A stretch of 64,000 bases of DNA from Sclerodactyla briareus (taxonomy: Eukaryota; Echinodermata; Holothuroidea; Dendrochirotida; Sclerodactylidae): NCBI GenBank assembly GCA_026419785.1, contig JAODTK010005566.1:248001-312000 (forward strand), in the 5' to 3' direction. Under the pieces are notes generated by a model. The model was not told the origin of the DNA. It made no database searches and worked only from the letters and a program-made list of their open reading frames with translations. Shown piece after piece: positions 10,955 to 23,170 of the stretch. Positions within the stretch are counted from its first letter, which is position 1. Every line of letters starts with the position of its first letter. The position numbers were made by a program, and so were the translations under genes.

Positions 10955-11320
10955 TTTCAGAACAATGTCCGATTGAGTGAAAAAAATGTTGTGGCCATAG
11001 CAAAGCATTGGAATGGGGCGTTGGGAAGTAGGCCCCACACATCAAACAGGGGAGCTATGAGAAATCTAATGAAAAGGAGATAATACCTCTGGGTTAAAAA
11101 AATTTGGGAAACGTTACGCTGATGAAAAACTCAACTCTGGAAAGCCAAATTTTAAGGCACTTGTGTACATGAAAGTCTGGCAATATAGGGACTGCCGAGC
11201 TGAGCCACCTCTGGGCCGAAAAGTTTATGCCGTATTTGGAGGCCACAAAATAGATGACACTGCCAATGTAGTTAAGAAAAGAAGGTACAGTCAGTGCCAT
11301 ATAGATTGGCACATATAGAC
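10955..11320 (+). CDS. Coding-like segment with a frame break
   Basis: Two overlapping open frames run one after the other. The first (about 10961-11083) contains LSEKNVVAIAKHWNG, and the second (about 11073-11318, 80 codons) contains FGKRYADEKLNSG, NFKALVYMKVWQYRD and LGRKVYAVFGGHK. A one- or two-base shift near 11075 would connect them. The residue composition looks like real protein but I recognise no family. It could be a decayed gene, a transposon ORF, or an ORF split by a sequencing indel. No start or stop could be assigned. Confidence 0.3.
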
Positions 11321-11344
11321 AAGGAAGTGAGAATTATAAAGCAG

Positions 11345-12082
11345 TTCGCAAACGTAGTTCTTTACTGATCCAAACCTGGATGTGATACATTAATTGGACA
11401 TAGACAAAACCATGAAAAACCGCTTAAAACCCTTCTATATGTCCCCAACAACACCCCTCTTGATCTGTGTCGTCTACACACCAGTAGGCCTCTTGTGCCA
11501 AGCCAGCCCGGCTTCCTTTTCCCCGGAGAAAATTTCTTGAGGAGGAGCGCATCCTCAGGAGGCATAGTAACCTATGCAGGGGAAAAACAAAGCAATAAAG
11601 GTGTGAATGTTAATATGCAAACAAGTAGACAGTAATGATGAAGAGCGGCATCAGTAAAGCCCATATTGGACCATGCATCCCACCCCAGTGGCCCTTGAAC
11701 ATCTGGCAGTAGTAACACAAAAGTATGTGTTGGCCACACCATCGCCCTTCACATTTTTCCGGGCGTAAGGTGTGTCTAGAACGAATGAACACATAATGAG
11801 ATAACGTCCTAGACGAAGTTAGAGTCATTTTTTTTTTGTAAGACTAAACTTTGAAGGTGAAATTCCTGGACAAAATTCTGAGCAAGATGATCAATTGTAG
11901 ACGAAACGTCTGGCAAATGAGGAAAATCCAAAACAAAGGAATTCTAATAAGTTAAGCAGTTTAGCAAATGAATGACCTCCCCCAATGACCTTGAATCTAT
12001 GTTAAATAAATGTGGGACTGAAGGTTAACTGTATATACAAATGTAAAGTGCTCATCAAGTATCTTCTGAACTTTGTTTTCAG
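11345..12082. other. Unassigned interval with overlapping open frames
   Basis: At 11360-11630 both strands have open frames of 65-90 codons covering the same bases (plus strand includes PSQPGFLFPGENF). They cannot both be genes and neither is recognised. The remainder to 12082 is AT-rich and ends in a 3' splice-like site (CTTTGTTTTCAG). Confidence 0.35.
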
Positions 12083-12203
12083 GCGATACAGGAACCCAGA
12101 AGGATCGGTGGTTTCCCATGAGGACGCATTAATATTGAATTTCCGCCTTAATGGGTCCCAAGCATTCTTGAATTATTATGTTCATTTGGCTTTCAGCCTT
12201 TGA
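12083..12203 (+). CDS. Possible terminal exon
   Basis: Follows a good 3' splice site (CTTTGTTTTCAG). With one base completing a preceding codon it reads RYRNPEGSVVSHED, ALILNFRLNGSQAF and LNYYVHLAFSL, then TGA. This phase fits the small candidate exon at 10888-10933. Only one splice site and about 39 open codons support it, and no downstream AATAAA is close, so it may be a chance frame. Confidence 0.25.
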
Positions 12204-12960
12204 CCTGTTCTGTAGATCATAACACAACCTTGACATGGAACTCAAACAACAGGATTGATCACTCGATATAGGGAAGGAAACCAGATGAGAGCTGATCACT
12301 CTGTTTAAAACCAGACATCAAATCACATACACACACATGGCCGAGCTCAAGAGATTCATATGAGGAGTGAAGAATCAATTCACCCCTACTGCAGGTTCAG
12401 TCAGTATTTTCAGTCAGTTCTATATGATGTTGTTGAAGGTTTCTTGATCATACGATGAAGGTTCTGGTTCTGCCTGGATGAACAAACACTGCCCCATCTG
12501 CAAAGCCGTCAACTTTGTTAAGCATATTCATGTCAATTGACACCTACCTGCAGGCAGTCAGTATCAGATGTCCCATACTGCCCGCTGCATGTATTTCTGT
12601 ATCCTCTCGTTTATGGCTCCCTGTTTTTGGTGCTGATGAAGGTGATGGCCTCCCAAGTCGTGGACCTCTGTGGGTCAGCCTGCCGTCTGCGATACACCTT
12701 CACCATTTCTAACGCAATTTCAGTTCAATTTCTGAAGAAAAAAATCAAAATGAAAAAAAAAAAAACCAAGCTAAGTCATGGCAATTAGGGAAGAATACTT
12801 CAATACCATATCTTCCAATACGCTCATCTCCATAAGCGCCCCTTCAAATTTTTCCAACATGTGGACACAAGGACAAACATGGACAAGCTTTTTCTCCAAG
12901 GTGTACATGGAAGCACTACTGTAAAACATAAGGGGGCAGGCGGGTGAAACCACTCACCAT
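12204..12960. other. Non-coding interval
   Basis: No gene recognised. Overlapping open frames at 12515-12790 lie in different frames and show no motif. An A-rich tract lies near 12740-12770. Confidence 0.4.
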
Positions 12961-12969
12961 AACTTTTGA

Positions 12970-13140
12970 CAGACCTGTTTCCATGCATGCCGACACGGGC
13001 GGGCATTTCCTTGAATCAGTCTCCATCTGTCTGTCTGTCGTCTATCTATCTATCTATCTTCTATCTTATGGCGTGTTGCGTGTCTACGTCCCCGTGCATG
13101 GAAAATGGTTCCCCTTGTTGCCTGCGTGCATGGAAACGCA
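12970..13140. repeat. Short element bounded by TGCATGGAAAC inverted ends
   Basis: The left end carries GTTTCCATGCATGCC with an adjacent CGGGCGGGC block. The right end carries GCGTGCATGGAAACGCAGC, with an internal further TGCATGGAAA copy. Between them is a (CTAT)n microsatellite (about 13038-13060). The same inverted TTTCCATGCA ... TGCATGGAAA arrangement with (GGGC)n blocks recurs near 33.1-34.1 kb, so this is probably a family of small inverted-repeat elements. Confidence 0.55.
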
Positions 13141-14348
13141 GCTGAAACAATCAGAAATGAAAGCAAACATTAGGCTAACGGAAATTGTCCCATTCGCTTG
13201 ATTCAGTAATGCAAAGCGAGGAATGTTAATTGAATCATCGATAATATTGTGATGTAGGGAAAATCAGTTGAAAATGCATAGTAACAAATGGCCAATAGGT
13301 ATGTGAATATGATTAAACTCAAAACATTAGGACTAAAGTTAGCCATTGTGGGGTAATACTGTTAACACTAGGCAAAAGGAAGTGGTTTCTGGGTCTATCA
13401 AATTACTACCCTACCTACTAGGTAGGAATATTAATAAACATGCAAAAACCAGCAGTTGAACTGTTCACTGAATTAGAAACTAGTGTTATTTTAGCAGTCA
13501 AGAGAGGAAAACAGTCAAACAGGTTCAAACACTGCCTATCACCTGGTTATTTGGAACGTGATAGAATTTTGGGGGCAGTCCACTGATTGTAGCATTTGTC
13601 ATGATTGTGCAGGTTGAATTACCTGGAATGAACTGCTCTTATTGCTATAGTGGAACGCTGCACTGCTAGCCGTATGTAATGAACTATATGAGGTGACAGG
13701 TACATTGCCCATTTGTGGTGTAGTCATTAGGGTACACAGTCAATTTAACTGAGATCAAATAACACAAAAGATTGTCCCAATTTCTATACAACCTTTGTTG
13801 AATGTTTTATACTAGCTTTCAGTACTACTCACGTTGACTGTGGCAAAAGCTGACAATCTACATCCTGATGCATTCCAACAGTCAAAATTTGTGGGAACTC
13901 GCCCTAGCACTTCCTAGGGGAGCCATTATGTACTTTGTGCCATTGATTCTCAAATTTGAAGGCCTGTGAAGATCTCATTTTAGGAACAGGTATGGTACCT
14001 CACAGGATTCCCAAATTCCGAATAATGTTTAGAGCATTAATGATCTTTCGATGATAGCAATTCCATGATGTGGAGGCATAATTGAGTGATAATTTGACTA
14101 ATAGTTTAACTAAGGTATCAAAACTGTTATTTTAACCTTTCAATAAAAGTTCCAACGATTTCTTTGAGAAGCACCAGACACCCTTCTCAACAGTTTGCGA
14201 TGTAATGGATTAGTGCAATGATTCTGTAACATTTCGAGGTAAAGTGCTGACACAACTCTCCCGAATAGTAGTCCACGAAGGTGTATCCGTCTATCAAGCA
14301 CTGTAGCTCATGGCCTGTAATCAACCATTCTGAATTGTATTTTTACAG
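13141..14348. other. Non-coding interval, presumed intron
   Basis: AT-rich, no repeat array or gene recognised. It ends in a very good 3' splice site (GAATTGTATTTTTACAG) at 14348. Confidence 0.4.
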
Positions 14349-14459
14349 GAAAAGCCAATGGTTTTGTTGCTGTGTGAGCTGCCCAAACAATGGTTTGTTG
14401 ACATCAGGGGTGCTGCTTGGCCAAAGGGCAAGTTACCTGACTATGTCTCAAGTGTCTGA
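14349..14459 (+). CDS. Candidate terminal exon, unknown protein
   Basis: After an excellent 3' splice site the phase 0 frame reads EKPMVLLLCELPKQW, then FVDIRGAAWPKGK and LPDYVSSV, and stops at TGA (14457-14459). The composition is convincingly protein-like. A second frame is open slightly longer (KSQWFCCCVSCP...) but is oddly rich in Cys. A possible AATAAA lies near 15024. It may be the 3' end of the plus-strand gene seen at 2476-3314; the linking exons are not established. Confidence 0.4.
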   Translation, partial: EKPMVLLLCELPKQWFVDIRGAAWPKGKLPDYVSSV

Positions 14460-15524
14460 ACAGAGATCCACTGCTATGCACCAATAGAGGAGACTTAATT
14501 TGGGGAATGGATCACTGATATATACTGTATCCCTTCTGAATCCCAACCAGGGCGCTTGCAAAATTTGTTCAAGGGGTGCTATGTGGTGTAACACCAATAC
14601 AATCACGCAGTTAGCCTAGAGGCTGCGGGTCGCTGCAACTGCAACAAATATTGATAGGAAAACGTGCATGTCGCTGGGAACAGCCCACGTGGAAGTCTAA
14701 CATGTGATTCCCGCATATATTCGCCAGTGATTGCAGAGATGGATGGCCACTCATTGACAACAAGACATGTGAACAGCAGCCGTGCCAGTATTCAGCTGTA
14801 CATTGCAGAGCTAGAGCACTGCCATTTCGGCCACTGGTATCGAATTTGTTCGGAGGTCCAGGCGACACCTCGAACTTCTCTATAGACATCATACCAGTTT
14901 TCTACAATTCCCCCTCCCCAATTGCTACACAAGTGTACTGCACTATTTCAAACGCTGATCAAAGACCAACTTTGAGCCTAGATACGAGTGTAAAACTAGA
15001 GCATTAATTGTGCTATAAAATTGTAATAAATTTCACAGACAAAATGGCCTTTTGGATTGAAATGACACCTAGACCATAGTCTTTATTGAAATTGTTTAGC
15101 ACCAGTGTCCTGTGTCTGAGACATCAGAGCCCAAGACAAAACTTGAGACCAATCTCATGACCAAGACTAAACTCATGTCTTCACTATTGAGCACCGCATA
15201 AAATAACATGCAATAGTCACCGATGATAGCTGCAGTTTATGGTTGTCCAATTTAATATGCATTTAAATATGCATTTTGACCATGAACAAAACTTTCGGTT
15301 GACGTTGACCCCAGATGACCCTGACTCCATATTCCAGGACATCACATATGCACCATGTACGGGAGCTCAAAGTATGCATTGTCCACCTTTTTATATACCA
15401 CACATAGTAGTGGTCATTTCAGGAAAATCCAATGCTCATCGAGATTCGCACAAAGAGGTTGGCTCGTTATACTCCTCCACACTAGGAAGAAAAGTTGGAG
15501 CCACGCTGTGAACTGCGCCTAGCT
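14460..15524. other. Non-coding interval, possible 3' UTR
   Basis: No gene recognised. Open frames on both strands at 14611-14892 overlap each other without motif. An AATAAA near 15024 could serve the candidate terminal exon at 14349-14459. Confidence 0.35.
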
Positions 15525-15722
15525 GTGGGGGGCTAATGATCCGACACCTCGGTCCGAGCCCACCTGCTGTGAATGTCAGACAGTGGGGCCCGGTCCTGTG
15601 CTAAGCGCTCAGCGAGGAGGCAACAGGTACCATTTTCCAAGTCTTTGGTATGACCCGACCGGGATTTGAATCTGTTTTTCCGGGTGGAAGGCTGACGCTC
15701 TACCAATTGTGCCAACCACACG
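15525..15722 (-). mobile_element. tRNA-derived SINE
   Basis: On the minus strand the 5' head is tRNA-like. The A box region reads TGGCACAATTGGTAGAGCG and the B box region reads AGATTCAAATCCC, about 32 bp apart as in a tRNA. The body continues with TCATACCAAAGACTT, AATGGTACCTGTTGC and a CGCTTAGCAC block, then GACATTCACAGCAGGTG. No clean cloverleaf can be closed, so it is a retroposed SINE and not a tRNA gene. Internal pol III promoter boxes are mutated at one or two positions. Tail and target duplications were not identified. Confidence 0.8.
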
Positions 15723-16214
15723 GTTGATACTGAATCAATTCTAATAAAAGTGGACTGTGTGAATGCAATCATTTGAGCAAGCAGGTTTATTAGAACATTA
15801 ATTTGTGGAACTAGCACATGTATAATTGATACACATGTGTCCAAGGCACAATGAACCAGCAAGACTAATCAGAACAGGAAGGCATCAACACGAACATATG
15901 AGAGGACAGGGCTCAAACATCTAATCAACTCACTCACTCACTCATGGGAGCACATGCCTGGAAGGCACCTAGCCGCATCCACGCCCCGCTTCCAATCGCC
16001 CAACCTCTCTGGGCAAGAGGCCACGCCTGGGCCTGGCCCATCCCCCTCCACCTCCCAACTCCCTGAAGTACCCTCGAAACTCAAAAGCGGGGATATACAC
16101 TGTTGGGGGCGTGTACCGCGTACACATGCCTAGTTTTCACTGGAGTGAGGTTAGTCAAAAATGCAATTGCCCTTTCTTAGGGCATGAGCTCCTATTAAAT
16201 TGAAAATGTAATAG
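15723..16214. other. Non-coding interval
   Basis: No gene recognised. A short (CACT)n stretch occurs near 15932-15945, followed by a locally GC-rich segment to about 16080. Confidence 0.4.
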
Positions 16215-16320
16215 CCTTATTTTGCCCCTTCAATGACCTTTGAAAGTTTGATCTCAATTCCTGAGCATTCCATAACCTATGACCTTAGATCTCATATTCC
16301 TGAACACCCATAGATACCTT
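16215..16320 (+). repeat. Solo fragment of repeat family E
   Basis: Contains CAATGACCTTTGAAAG, CTCAATTCCTGAGCATTCC and a second degenerate unit with CATATTCCTGAACACCC. These match the core of the ~143 bp units at 20.2-22.0 kb. Confidence 0.55.
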
Positions 16321-19239
16321 GAAATACTGACAATGTATGAAGGGATAAGTTGTGCTACGGTCAACAGAGGTGCAACAACTCATGCTAGGAACAAAGTATA
16401 TATATGGGGAAACTGTCATGATCAAGACGGAGCAACACTCATAGACGGTCGCCTGTTCTACCAAGAACGACGGCTTGGCAACTAGTAGTTTATACTGTGA
16501 ACCAGCTCCACAGCTCCAATTCATTGTACTATGCTATTAATACTTGCATTCAAACACTTCCTGCATGTGCTATTCAACTAGACTGTTGAATATGACATCG
16601 TACATATATGGGCTATGTATTGAACCTGGACCAGTATTCGTTTTCCATAAGCATTGCACTTCCTACTTCACTTTACGTGCAGAGGTTTGATGACCTCTAT
16701 CTGTATTAAACGGATCTGCTGTTGTCTTGTTTTTCTTTGTAATTGACCAATTACAATGAAAATAATCCAAGTGGAAATCTATTCTAAAAAAAAAATCCTG
16801 TCAGGGGAAGAAGTTCAGGCAGAATGTTACTGTTTGTTCAATAGTTTGTTCAAATGAGGGAAAAAAACATTACAACACTTGATGATTCTGAAACAGTGAA
16901 ACAAATCAATGTCACCTATTCTCACACAATTTCTTCTGCGAAGCAAGCATGACTATTAAAAGAACCTTTTCAAAGTATCCACCAATAATTAGATGTTGCG
17001 GTTCATTTGTTTGTGTGCAGTGTGATAGCCCACAGACTCTGGCTTAAGCATTTTCGTTCAGTATCTCAGCTGGAATATATGAGATATTTTATCAGCTGAA
17101 AAGAGGGAAAAACAATGTCACCCAACACCAGAAAGCAGCAGGAAGTTGGGAAGGGGCAGATTATGACTGTGGAATATCAAGGCCTGGCCTTGGAACCTAC
17201 AGTAGCCATCTCCATAGGCTGGTCAAAACTTTTTTGTTTGTATACTACTGTAAAATGTGTTCCTGAAATGTTGAAACACCAAGAACGGTGTGGTCTATCT
17301 ACAAAGCGGGAATTTGGCTTTTATATTAAGCAGAAAACTTTTGGCTTTACCTACACAAACAAGTGTGCTAATTGACTCATGATGCAAGCAAGCAGTTTAC
17401 ACTATAGCTGGTTCTCACCTTGCGATGTCAGTGGGTGATTTTTTGTTTCTGTTATGTAGCTTAGTCTGATCCTTGGATCTGTGGATAGGCCTACATGCAT
17501 TGGGCTAACACAAACTTTACTATCATTTGCCTTGTAGACTAGGACCTTGTTTCCACACAGCAAGGTTCATATTCAGGGATTGCCATGAGTTTCTTGGAAG
17601 TTTCCTAAAGTTCAACTAGCTATCATGTAGTGCTTCTGTCCAATACAGTTCAGAAAATCTCCAAGTGGAACAATGTTTTAGGTAGTATATTTTGTCACTG
17701 ATTCTGGTATACGCATTATGAGAGAAGGAGAGACTTTTTCTTTGAACTTCATATTGAGAATTTTGTTTTGGCAGGAATTGACCCCGTATATATTATGCCT
17801 ACACAGATATGTAATCTTCTGCCCTGTTATCACGACGCACCAGTTTCAGTCTAGATAACACTCTATGGTCTTTTCATGGTTACTCACATGTGGACGCTGG
17901 AAGGGGCGATCAATTATGTCCATCTACTTTGAGGGGGGGGGGGGCTGTCCATGTACGTTTAGTTTGCTGAATGTTTAAATGGATGGAAATGGTCAGCGGT
18001 CTATTTAGGTATTGCCTAAGTGTTTGTGATTGTCAACACTCAATCCCAGACCAACAACAAAGTACTTGTTACTGGAGCCTTTTCTCCTATGTTTATGCAT
18101 TTAGAACTTGTCCTTCCTTCCTGTTTGCCATATGTTATTCTATTGTGAATTTTACCAAAATATAGCCAACACACAATTTTTGCATTAGCACCTAATGCAC
18201 ATCTGCCATTTCCACTGATAATGTTCACAAATCCTTTTCCGCCCTGCAAGTGGGTTATGAATGACCACAATAGTCAAGCCTCTCCATTGTCCCAAGTCAA
18301 GCTCATTAATTATTCATCATCAGCATCCTGTTTCATTGCCTGTCCTGGTTTTGAAATCCTGTGAACAGAAAGTCGATAATAAAGGCTAAAGTATTGTTCG
18401 AATCTGACGAGTGCATAGTCTGTTCAACCATGACAACTATCAACAAGGGCGCTGGCCCCAATTTGTAATGATCGTCTGCAGCCCAGCCTAGTATTTATCT
18501 GAAGATTTTCGGTTTTCCGTAAAAGGTCAATGAATTATTTGAAGAATCAACTAAGAATGGTGAACGTGAAAACTAAAACTGCTTTAATACCACGCAGTGC
18601 ACGATGCATGCCCAAAACTGTACAGTGATATTATGTAGGCAATGCACAAAAAAAAATAGGCTTAGTGCAGTGTATAGGTACATGCATGAACTGTGTTGTG
18701 GCAATGAGGAATCTCGTGGTCCAAAACGTTGTTGTGCCTTGACCTTGGGCTCGGCTAGAACATTGCAGGTGCGAGAAACAGCCATCGATGGAACTTATGC
18801 TCAAAACAGTAAAATGCATATAACTTCATACCCATGTGATTCCTAAAGATTTGTTCATATATGGATGAAAATGCCTATTAGGCAACATCATATAATCAGG
18901 TTGACTTGTAAAGGTAATATTATATTAATAATAAATCATAACCAATAACCAGAGGGCTTGTGATAATTTGGATATGATTGTCTGACAACTATGGCACACA
19001 CGACATAAATTGCAAAATGGTCAACTCATAGTTCAAGGTGAATAATACCGAGTATGAGCTTCATCCATCAAGTGGGTCTGGTTATAATGTTTACAACCCG
19101 AAAACATATTACTAGTCAAACAATATTCACACTAGAGTAGCCTTTCTTGATAAAGAAGCCACACACCTCATGCCAATGGAGTCAGATCAAGCAGACTCAT
19201 TTTTTTTTTAAAGTTTACAAAGATTTTTTACATTGGCCT
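16321..19239. other. Gene-poor interval
   Basis: About 2.9 kb without a recognised gene or array. Several open frames of 60-90 codons occur, none with a motif or paired splice sites. A run of G is present at about 17933-17943. Two 3' splice-like sites (for example GTTTGTGTGCAG ending at 17020) have no matching donors. Confidence 0.4.
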
Positions 19240-20060
19240 TCAGTGGACCTCGTGGTGGACCAACGGACCTGACCCCAAAAACAATAGGGGTCATGTATCA
19301 TAAGGGTGATAAACACCATAATAATAATATGAGCTTTGCACTATTATAGATTGGTAGAGTTAATTGTGTTCAGAAGCTGGAATTCCCCCCCAGTGGGGTC
19401 GGAGGTCATCGTGTGTACAAGCAAAATGGTCCAAAATATAAACTTTTCACAATTTGTTTTTTCACCAATAGGATCCTGTACTCTATTACGACAGCCTATA
19501 ACAAAATTTTCAACTTTCCTGATCACCATTTGGACTTATCTGTACCAGGGTTCTCAGACTTCGACTTCGGGTGACATCACGATGACCTATGAACCTGAAC
19601 CTCCAAAACGATAGGGTGTATGGACTAATCTTGGGGCATTGGGGGAAACACACAACAAAGGATGAGCGTCATCCATTTAGGATGGGGTAGATGTTATCAG
19701 TTTAAGAGTTAAAAAATTGCAAAATATGGACTTTCACAAATTTTCCATTTTGACAAAATTCACAAAAATAGTTAGGGTTCCTGTTGTACTCTCCATAAGA
19801 CAGCTATACACAACCAAATTTCAACTGGATAGCCAAAAATTCTGGACTATCTTGTTTACAAGGTTTTCAGACCTCTGGTGACCTCAGAGACCCTCGACCT
19901 GACTTCAAAAAGATAGGCTCATGTGTACTCATCATGGGAACCACACATACCAACCAAGTATGAGCTCTTCATTCTATTCAGAAGGGTCAATGTTATCATG
20001 TCACAAGTCAAAATTGGCAAAATAGTGACATTCACAAAATTGTATAGTCATGACCAAAAA
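19240..20060 (+). repeat. Family F' diverged tandem copies (~315 bp unit)
   Basis: About two and a half diverged units with AACAATAGGGGTCATGTA, ATGAGCTTTGC or ATGAGCGTCATCCATT, GTGGGGTCGGAGGTCATCG, TTTTCACAATTTG, TAGGGTTCCTGTTGTACTC and TTCAGACTTCGACTTC. The same blocks are better preserved in the family F array at 36.1-37.5 kb. Confidence 0.75.
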
Positions 20061-20189
20061 TTTTTTCCACCCAGACCTCCTAAACCCAAAAACGAAAGAG
20101 TGCCAAATGGCACAGTAGCTCACCTATTTGTACCAGTTGAGTGTGGAAAATGTGCATAAGTTTTAACGATACCTTACATGATCTTCGAC

Positions 20190-21990
20190 AGAATATGTAT
20201 CATCAGTCAAGAACAGGCTTAATATAGGTCAAGTACCAACTTTCATGATTATCCATTATCCAAACTATTCTGGAGAAAGAGAAGCTGCACAAGTGCTCTA
20301 ATAAAATGGGTAGAAGTAGAAGTTGCTGAAACATTTGAACGAACTGGCCTGAAATTGGCCCCTAGATGGCCTCTGACATCAAATTCCTGAACACTCCATA
20401 TTGACCAGTGGTCAATGGTAACAATAACCACAATTCATGATAATCTTATTATATTCTGTAGTAGCACAGTAGAAGGCAGCTGATGACCGTATGTACCATA
20501 GGTCACCGAATGAACATGTCCCGAGTTTGTGGCATATTGCATTGAACTGTGGGAGTAGCCGCTTGACCGCCAGAAATGACCTTTGACCTCAATTCCTGAA
20601 TAGTATGTACTATTGATCAATGATAATACTGACCAACTATCATGATCATCCAATTCAATCTGTGGGCTTGATTGTTTGACACCCCAAATAACCTCTTTGG
20701 CCAAAATGACCCCTAGATGACCTTGACCTCAAATTCTGAACACTCCATATGTATCACTGGTCAATGATTACACTGACCAACTTTCATGATCATCCAATCT
20801 ATTCTGTAGGAAAGAGAGCAGCTTGACCATTTGAACAAAATGGCCAAAATTGACCCCTAGATGACCTTTGACCTCAAATTCCTGAACACCCCATAAGTAC
20901 CACTGCGTCAAAGATTTACTGACCAACTTTCTTGTCGGCTGATCTGTCCATAGGGAAGCGCTTGACCAAGTTGAACCAAAGACCAAAAATTGACCCCTAG
21001 ATGACCTTTGACCTCAAATTCCTGAACACCACATAAGTACTACGTTGGTCAATGAACATACTGACCAATTTTTATGATCGTCCGATCTGTCCCATAGAAG
21101 AAGCCGTTTGAACAAAATGGCCAAAATTGACCCCTAGATGACCTTTGACCTCAAATTCCTGAACATCCCGTATGTAATATTAGTCACCGATAATACTGAC
21201 TAAGTTTCATGAGCATCCGATTGAACTGTAGGAGGAGAAGCCGCTTGACCGTTTCAACGAAATGACCCAAATTGACCCTAGATGACCTTTGACCTCAAAT
21301 TCCTGAACACCCGAATGTACATGGTAATGCCTTTAATACTGACCAACTATCACAATCATCCAATTCAATCTGTGGGCTTGATTGTTTGACACCCCAAATA
21401 ACCTCTTTGGCCAAAATGACCCCTAGATGACCTTTGACCTCAATTCCTGAAATCCCGTATGTAATATTAGTCACCGATAATACTGACTAAGTTTCATGAG
21501 CATCCCAATTTGAACTGTAGGAGGAGAAGCCGCTTGACCGTTTCAACGAAATGACCCAAATTGACCCTAGATGACCTTTGACCTCAAATTCTGAACACCC
21601 CGTATTTGTACCATTGGTCAATGATAATACTGACCAACTATCACGATCATCCAATTCAATCTGTGGGAGGAGAAGCCTTTTTTTCTTTTACCACAAAAAC
21701 AATCACCATTTTTTGGCCAAATGACCACCCTAGATGACATTGGACCCTCAAATTCCTGAACACCACGTATGGAACATGGTCAATGGAGAATCCTGCCAAG
21801 TTCATGAAAATCCGATTTTGTGAACTGTAGAAGGGAGAAGGTATTTTGCATTTTTGCAATATGGCCAGAATTACCCCTAGATGACCTTGACCTCGACTTC
21901 TTGAAAGCCCAGATGCCCTTCACTCAGTGATCAGTGTGACCAGTGTCATCATGATCACCATACACGTCGGAGGGAGTAGTAGCAATTTGA
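20190..21990 (+). repeat. Array E: ~143 bp tandem repeat with DR1-type motif
   Basis: About twelve units sharing GACCCCTAGATGACCTTTG, ACCTCAAATTCCTGAACACC, CAATGATAATACTGACCAAC and CATGATCATCCAATC. TGACCTTTGACCT is exact in seven units (20577, 20862, 21002, 21139, 21283, 21428 and 21572); its reverse complement is AGGTCAAAGGTCA, the textbook DR1 site bound by HNF4, RXR and COUP-TF type nuclear receptors. An 80 bp block at 20645-20724 is identical to 21355-21434. Whether the sites are bound is unknown. Confidence 0.93.
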
Positions 21991-22059
21991 TCAATTGTTG
22001 ACAGCTAGCTAGATAGATAGCTAAATACAGGATCACAATAGTCACCCAGCACCGGCTGG

Positions 22060-22352
22060 GGTGAGCTACAACGGGTGTACACTTCTGTATCTCCATAAGG
22101 AAGCTAAACTTGATCTGACCAACAATTCGGATTATATATCAGTCTCAAGATTCTCAGCCTGATTCTGGCACCCTTCAGATGACCTCTTACAAGACATCAA
22201 AGCAATAGGGTCAGTACTCATCATTGGGGAACATGCGCATGCCAAGCTTCATTCATTCGAGGGGGGGTCGAGTTATCGCGTTCCAGCTGGGCGTCAAATA
22301 CATACATACCACTGACAAGGACTGCATAGATTTCTGACTTCGTCAAGGAATC
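22060..22352 (+). repeat. Family F fragment with terminal hairpin
   Basis: Diverged family F sequence (CTCCATAAGGAAGCTA, AATAGGGTCAGTACTCATC, GGGGTCGAGTTATCG) ends in GGCGTCAAATACATACATAC and then GATTTCTGACTTCGTC AAGGAATC, which can fold into a stem around a TTC loop. The array at 36.1-37.5 kb ends the same way at 37479-37503, so this is probably the true family end. Confidence 0.65.
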
Positions 22353-22394
22353 CAATAATGAGTGTACATTGATAGGGCCAAAAACGGCATGCCA

Positions 22395-23170
22395 CCGTTG
22401 CACTTATCGTCTCGTTTCAGGCGTTGGGACATCGATAACATTGTAAGAAATAGGTAAAAGTTTTTATTCAACCAGTTTGCAAAGCAGTAAGAAATCTTGG
22501 TGCATTCTTCGATGATAAGTTGGTCCTGGACTCTCATGTAAATATATCTGTACAGGGGAGCATATCTTGCAGTGCATAAGATTGGTAAAATCTGTGGATA
22601 TCTTGATAGGAAAACAACTGAGAGACTGGTCCAGGGTTGTTACCTCGCGCCTTGACAACTGCCGCAGCTCACTTTTTGGTCCCCTGATCACCTACGGATC
22701 AAGCTACAGCGAATCCAAAACGTGCAGCCAGAATGGCACCAAAGTGTGGTCGGCTCTCTAAATAACACCATTCTCCATGACCTTTCTGGCTAACGGTTTT
22801 TTTAAACTTGCCATTCAACGATAAGTTTCTTTTATTAACCTATAAATGCATCCATGGTATTGCTCCTACATACTTGAGAGAACTCATTGAGATTTACTCC
22901 TCCCACACGCTCCCTACAGTTCTAGTACAAAATATCTGCTAAAATTACACAAAGGGTCACACAAGCTCAAGGAACAGGTCATTCGCACCATATGCCTTCT
23001 TTGGAACAGTCTACCAGTCCATGTCAAAAATGCTGTACTTCAGTTGGACCAGCTTCAAATATGTTCTAAAGACACATCATTTTCCTGTGTGCACAAAGTT
23101 GTATTCTGTTGTCCTGGTTGTGTTTGTCCAGCGCATTGAGACTTCTGTTGTTTAATGACCGCCTATATAA
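22395..23170 (+). mobile_element. CR1/Jockey-like LINE, 3' RT fragment, broken
   Basis: The C-terminal part of a non-LTR reverse transcriptase ORF is recognisable across frame breaks. In order: VRNLGAFFDDKLVLD followed by SHVNI (the conserved 'NLG..FD..L....H' region after the palm), GKICGYLDRKTTERL, LDNCRSSLFG, and near the end VIRTICLLWNSLPVHV followed by KNAVLQLDQL. The last segment is the typical end of CR1/Jockey-type ORF2 ('WN.LP.H.......F'). The catalytic palm is absent, consistent with 5' truncation. At least four frame shifts and stops are present. No poly-A or simple tail was identified. Confidence 0.85.

Noticed and set aside
15652-15722. Functional tRNA gene
   Set aside because: The B box is mutated, stems do not close and a SINE body follows.
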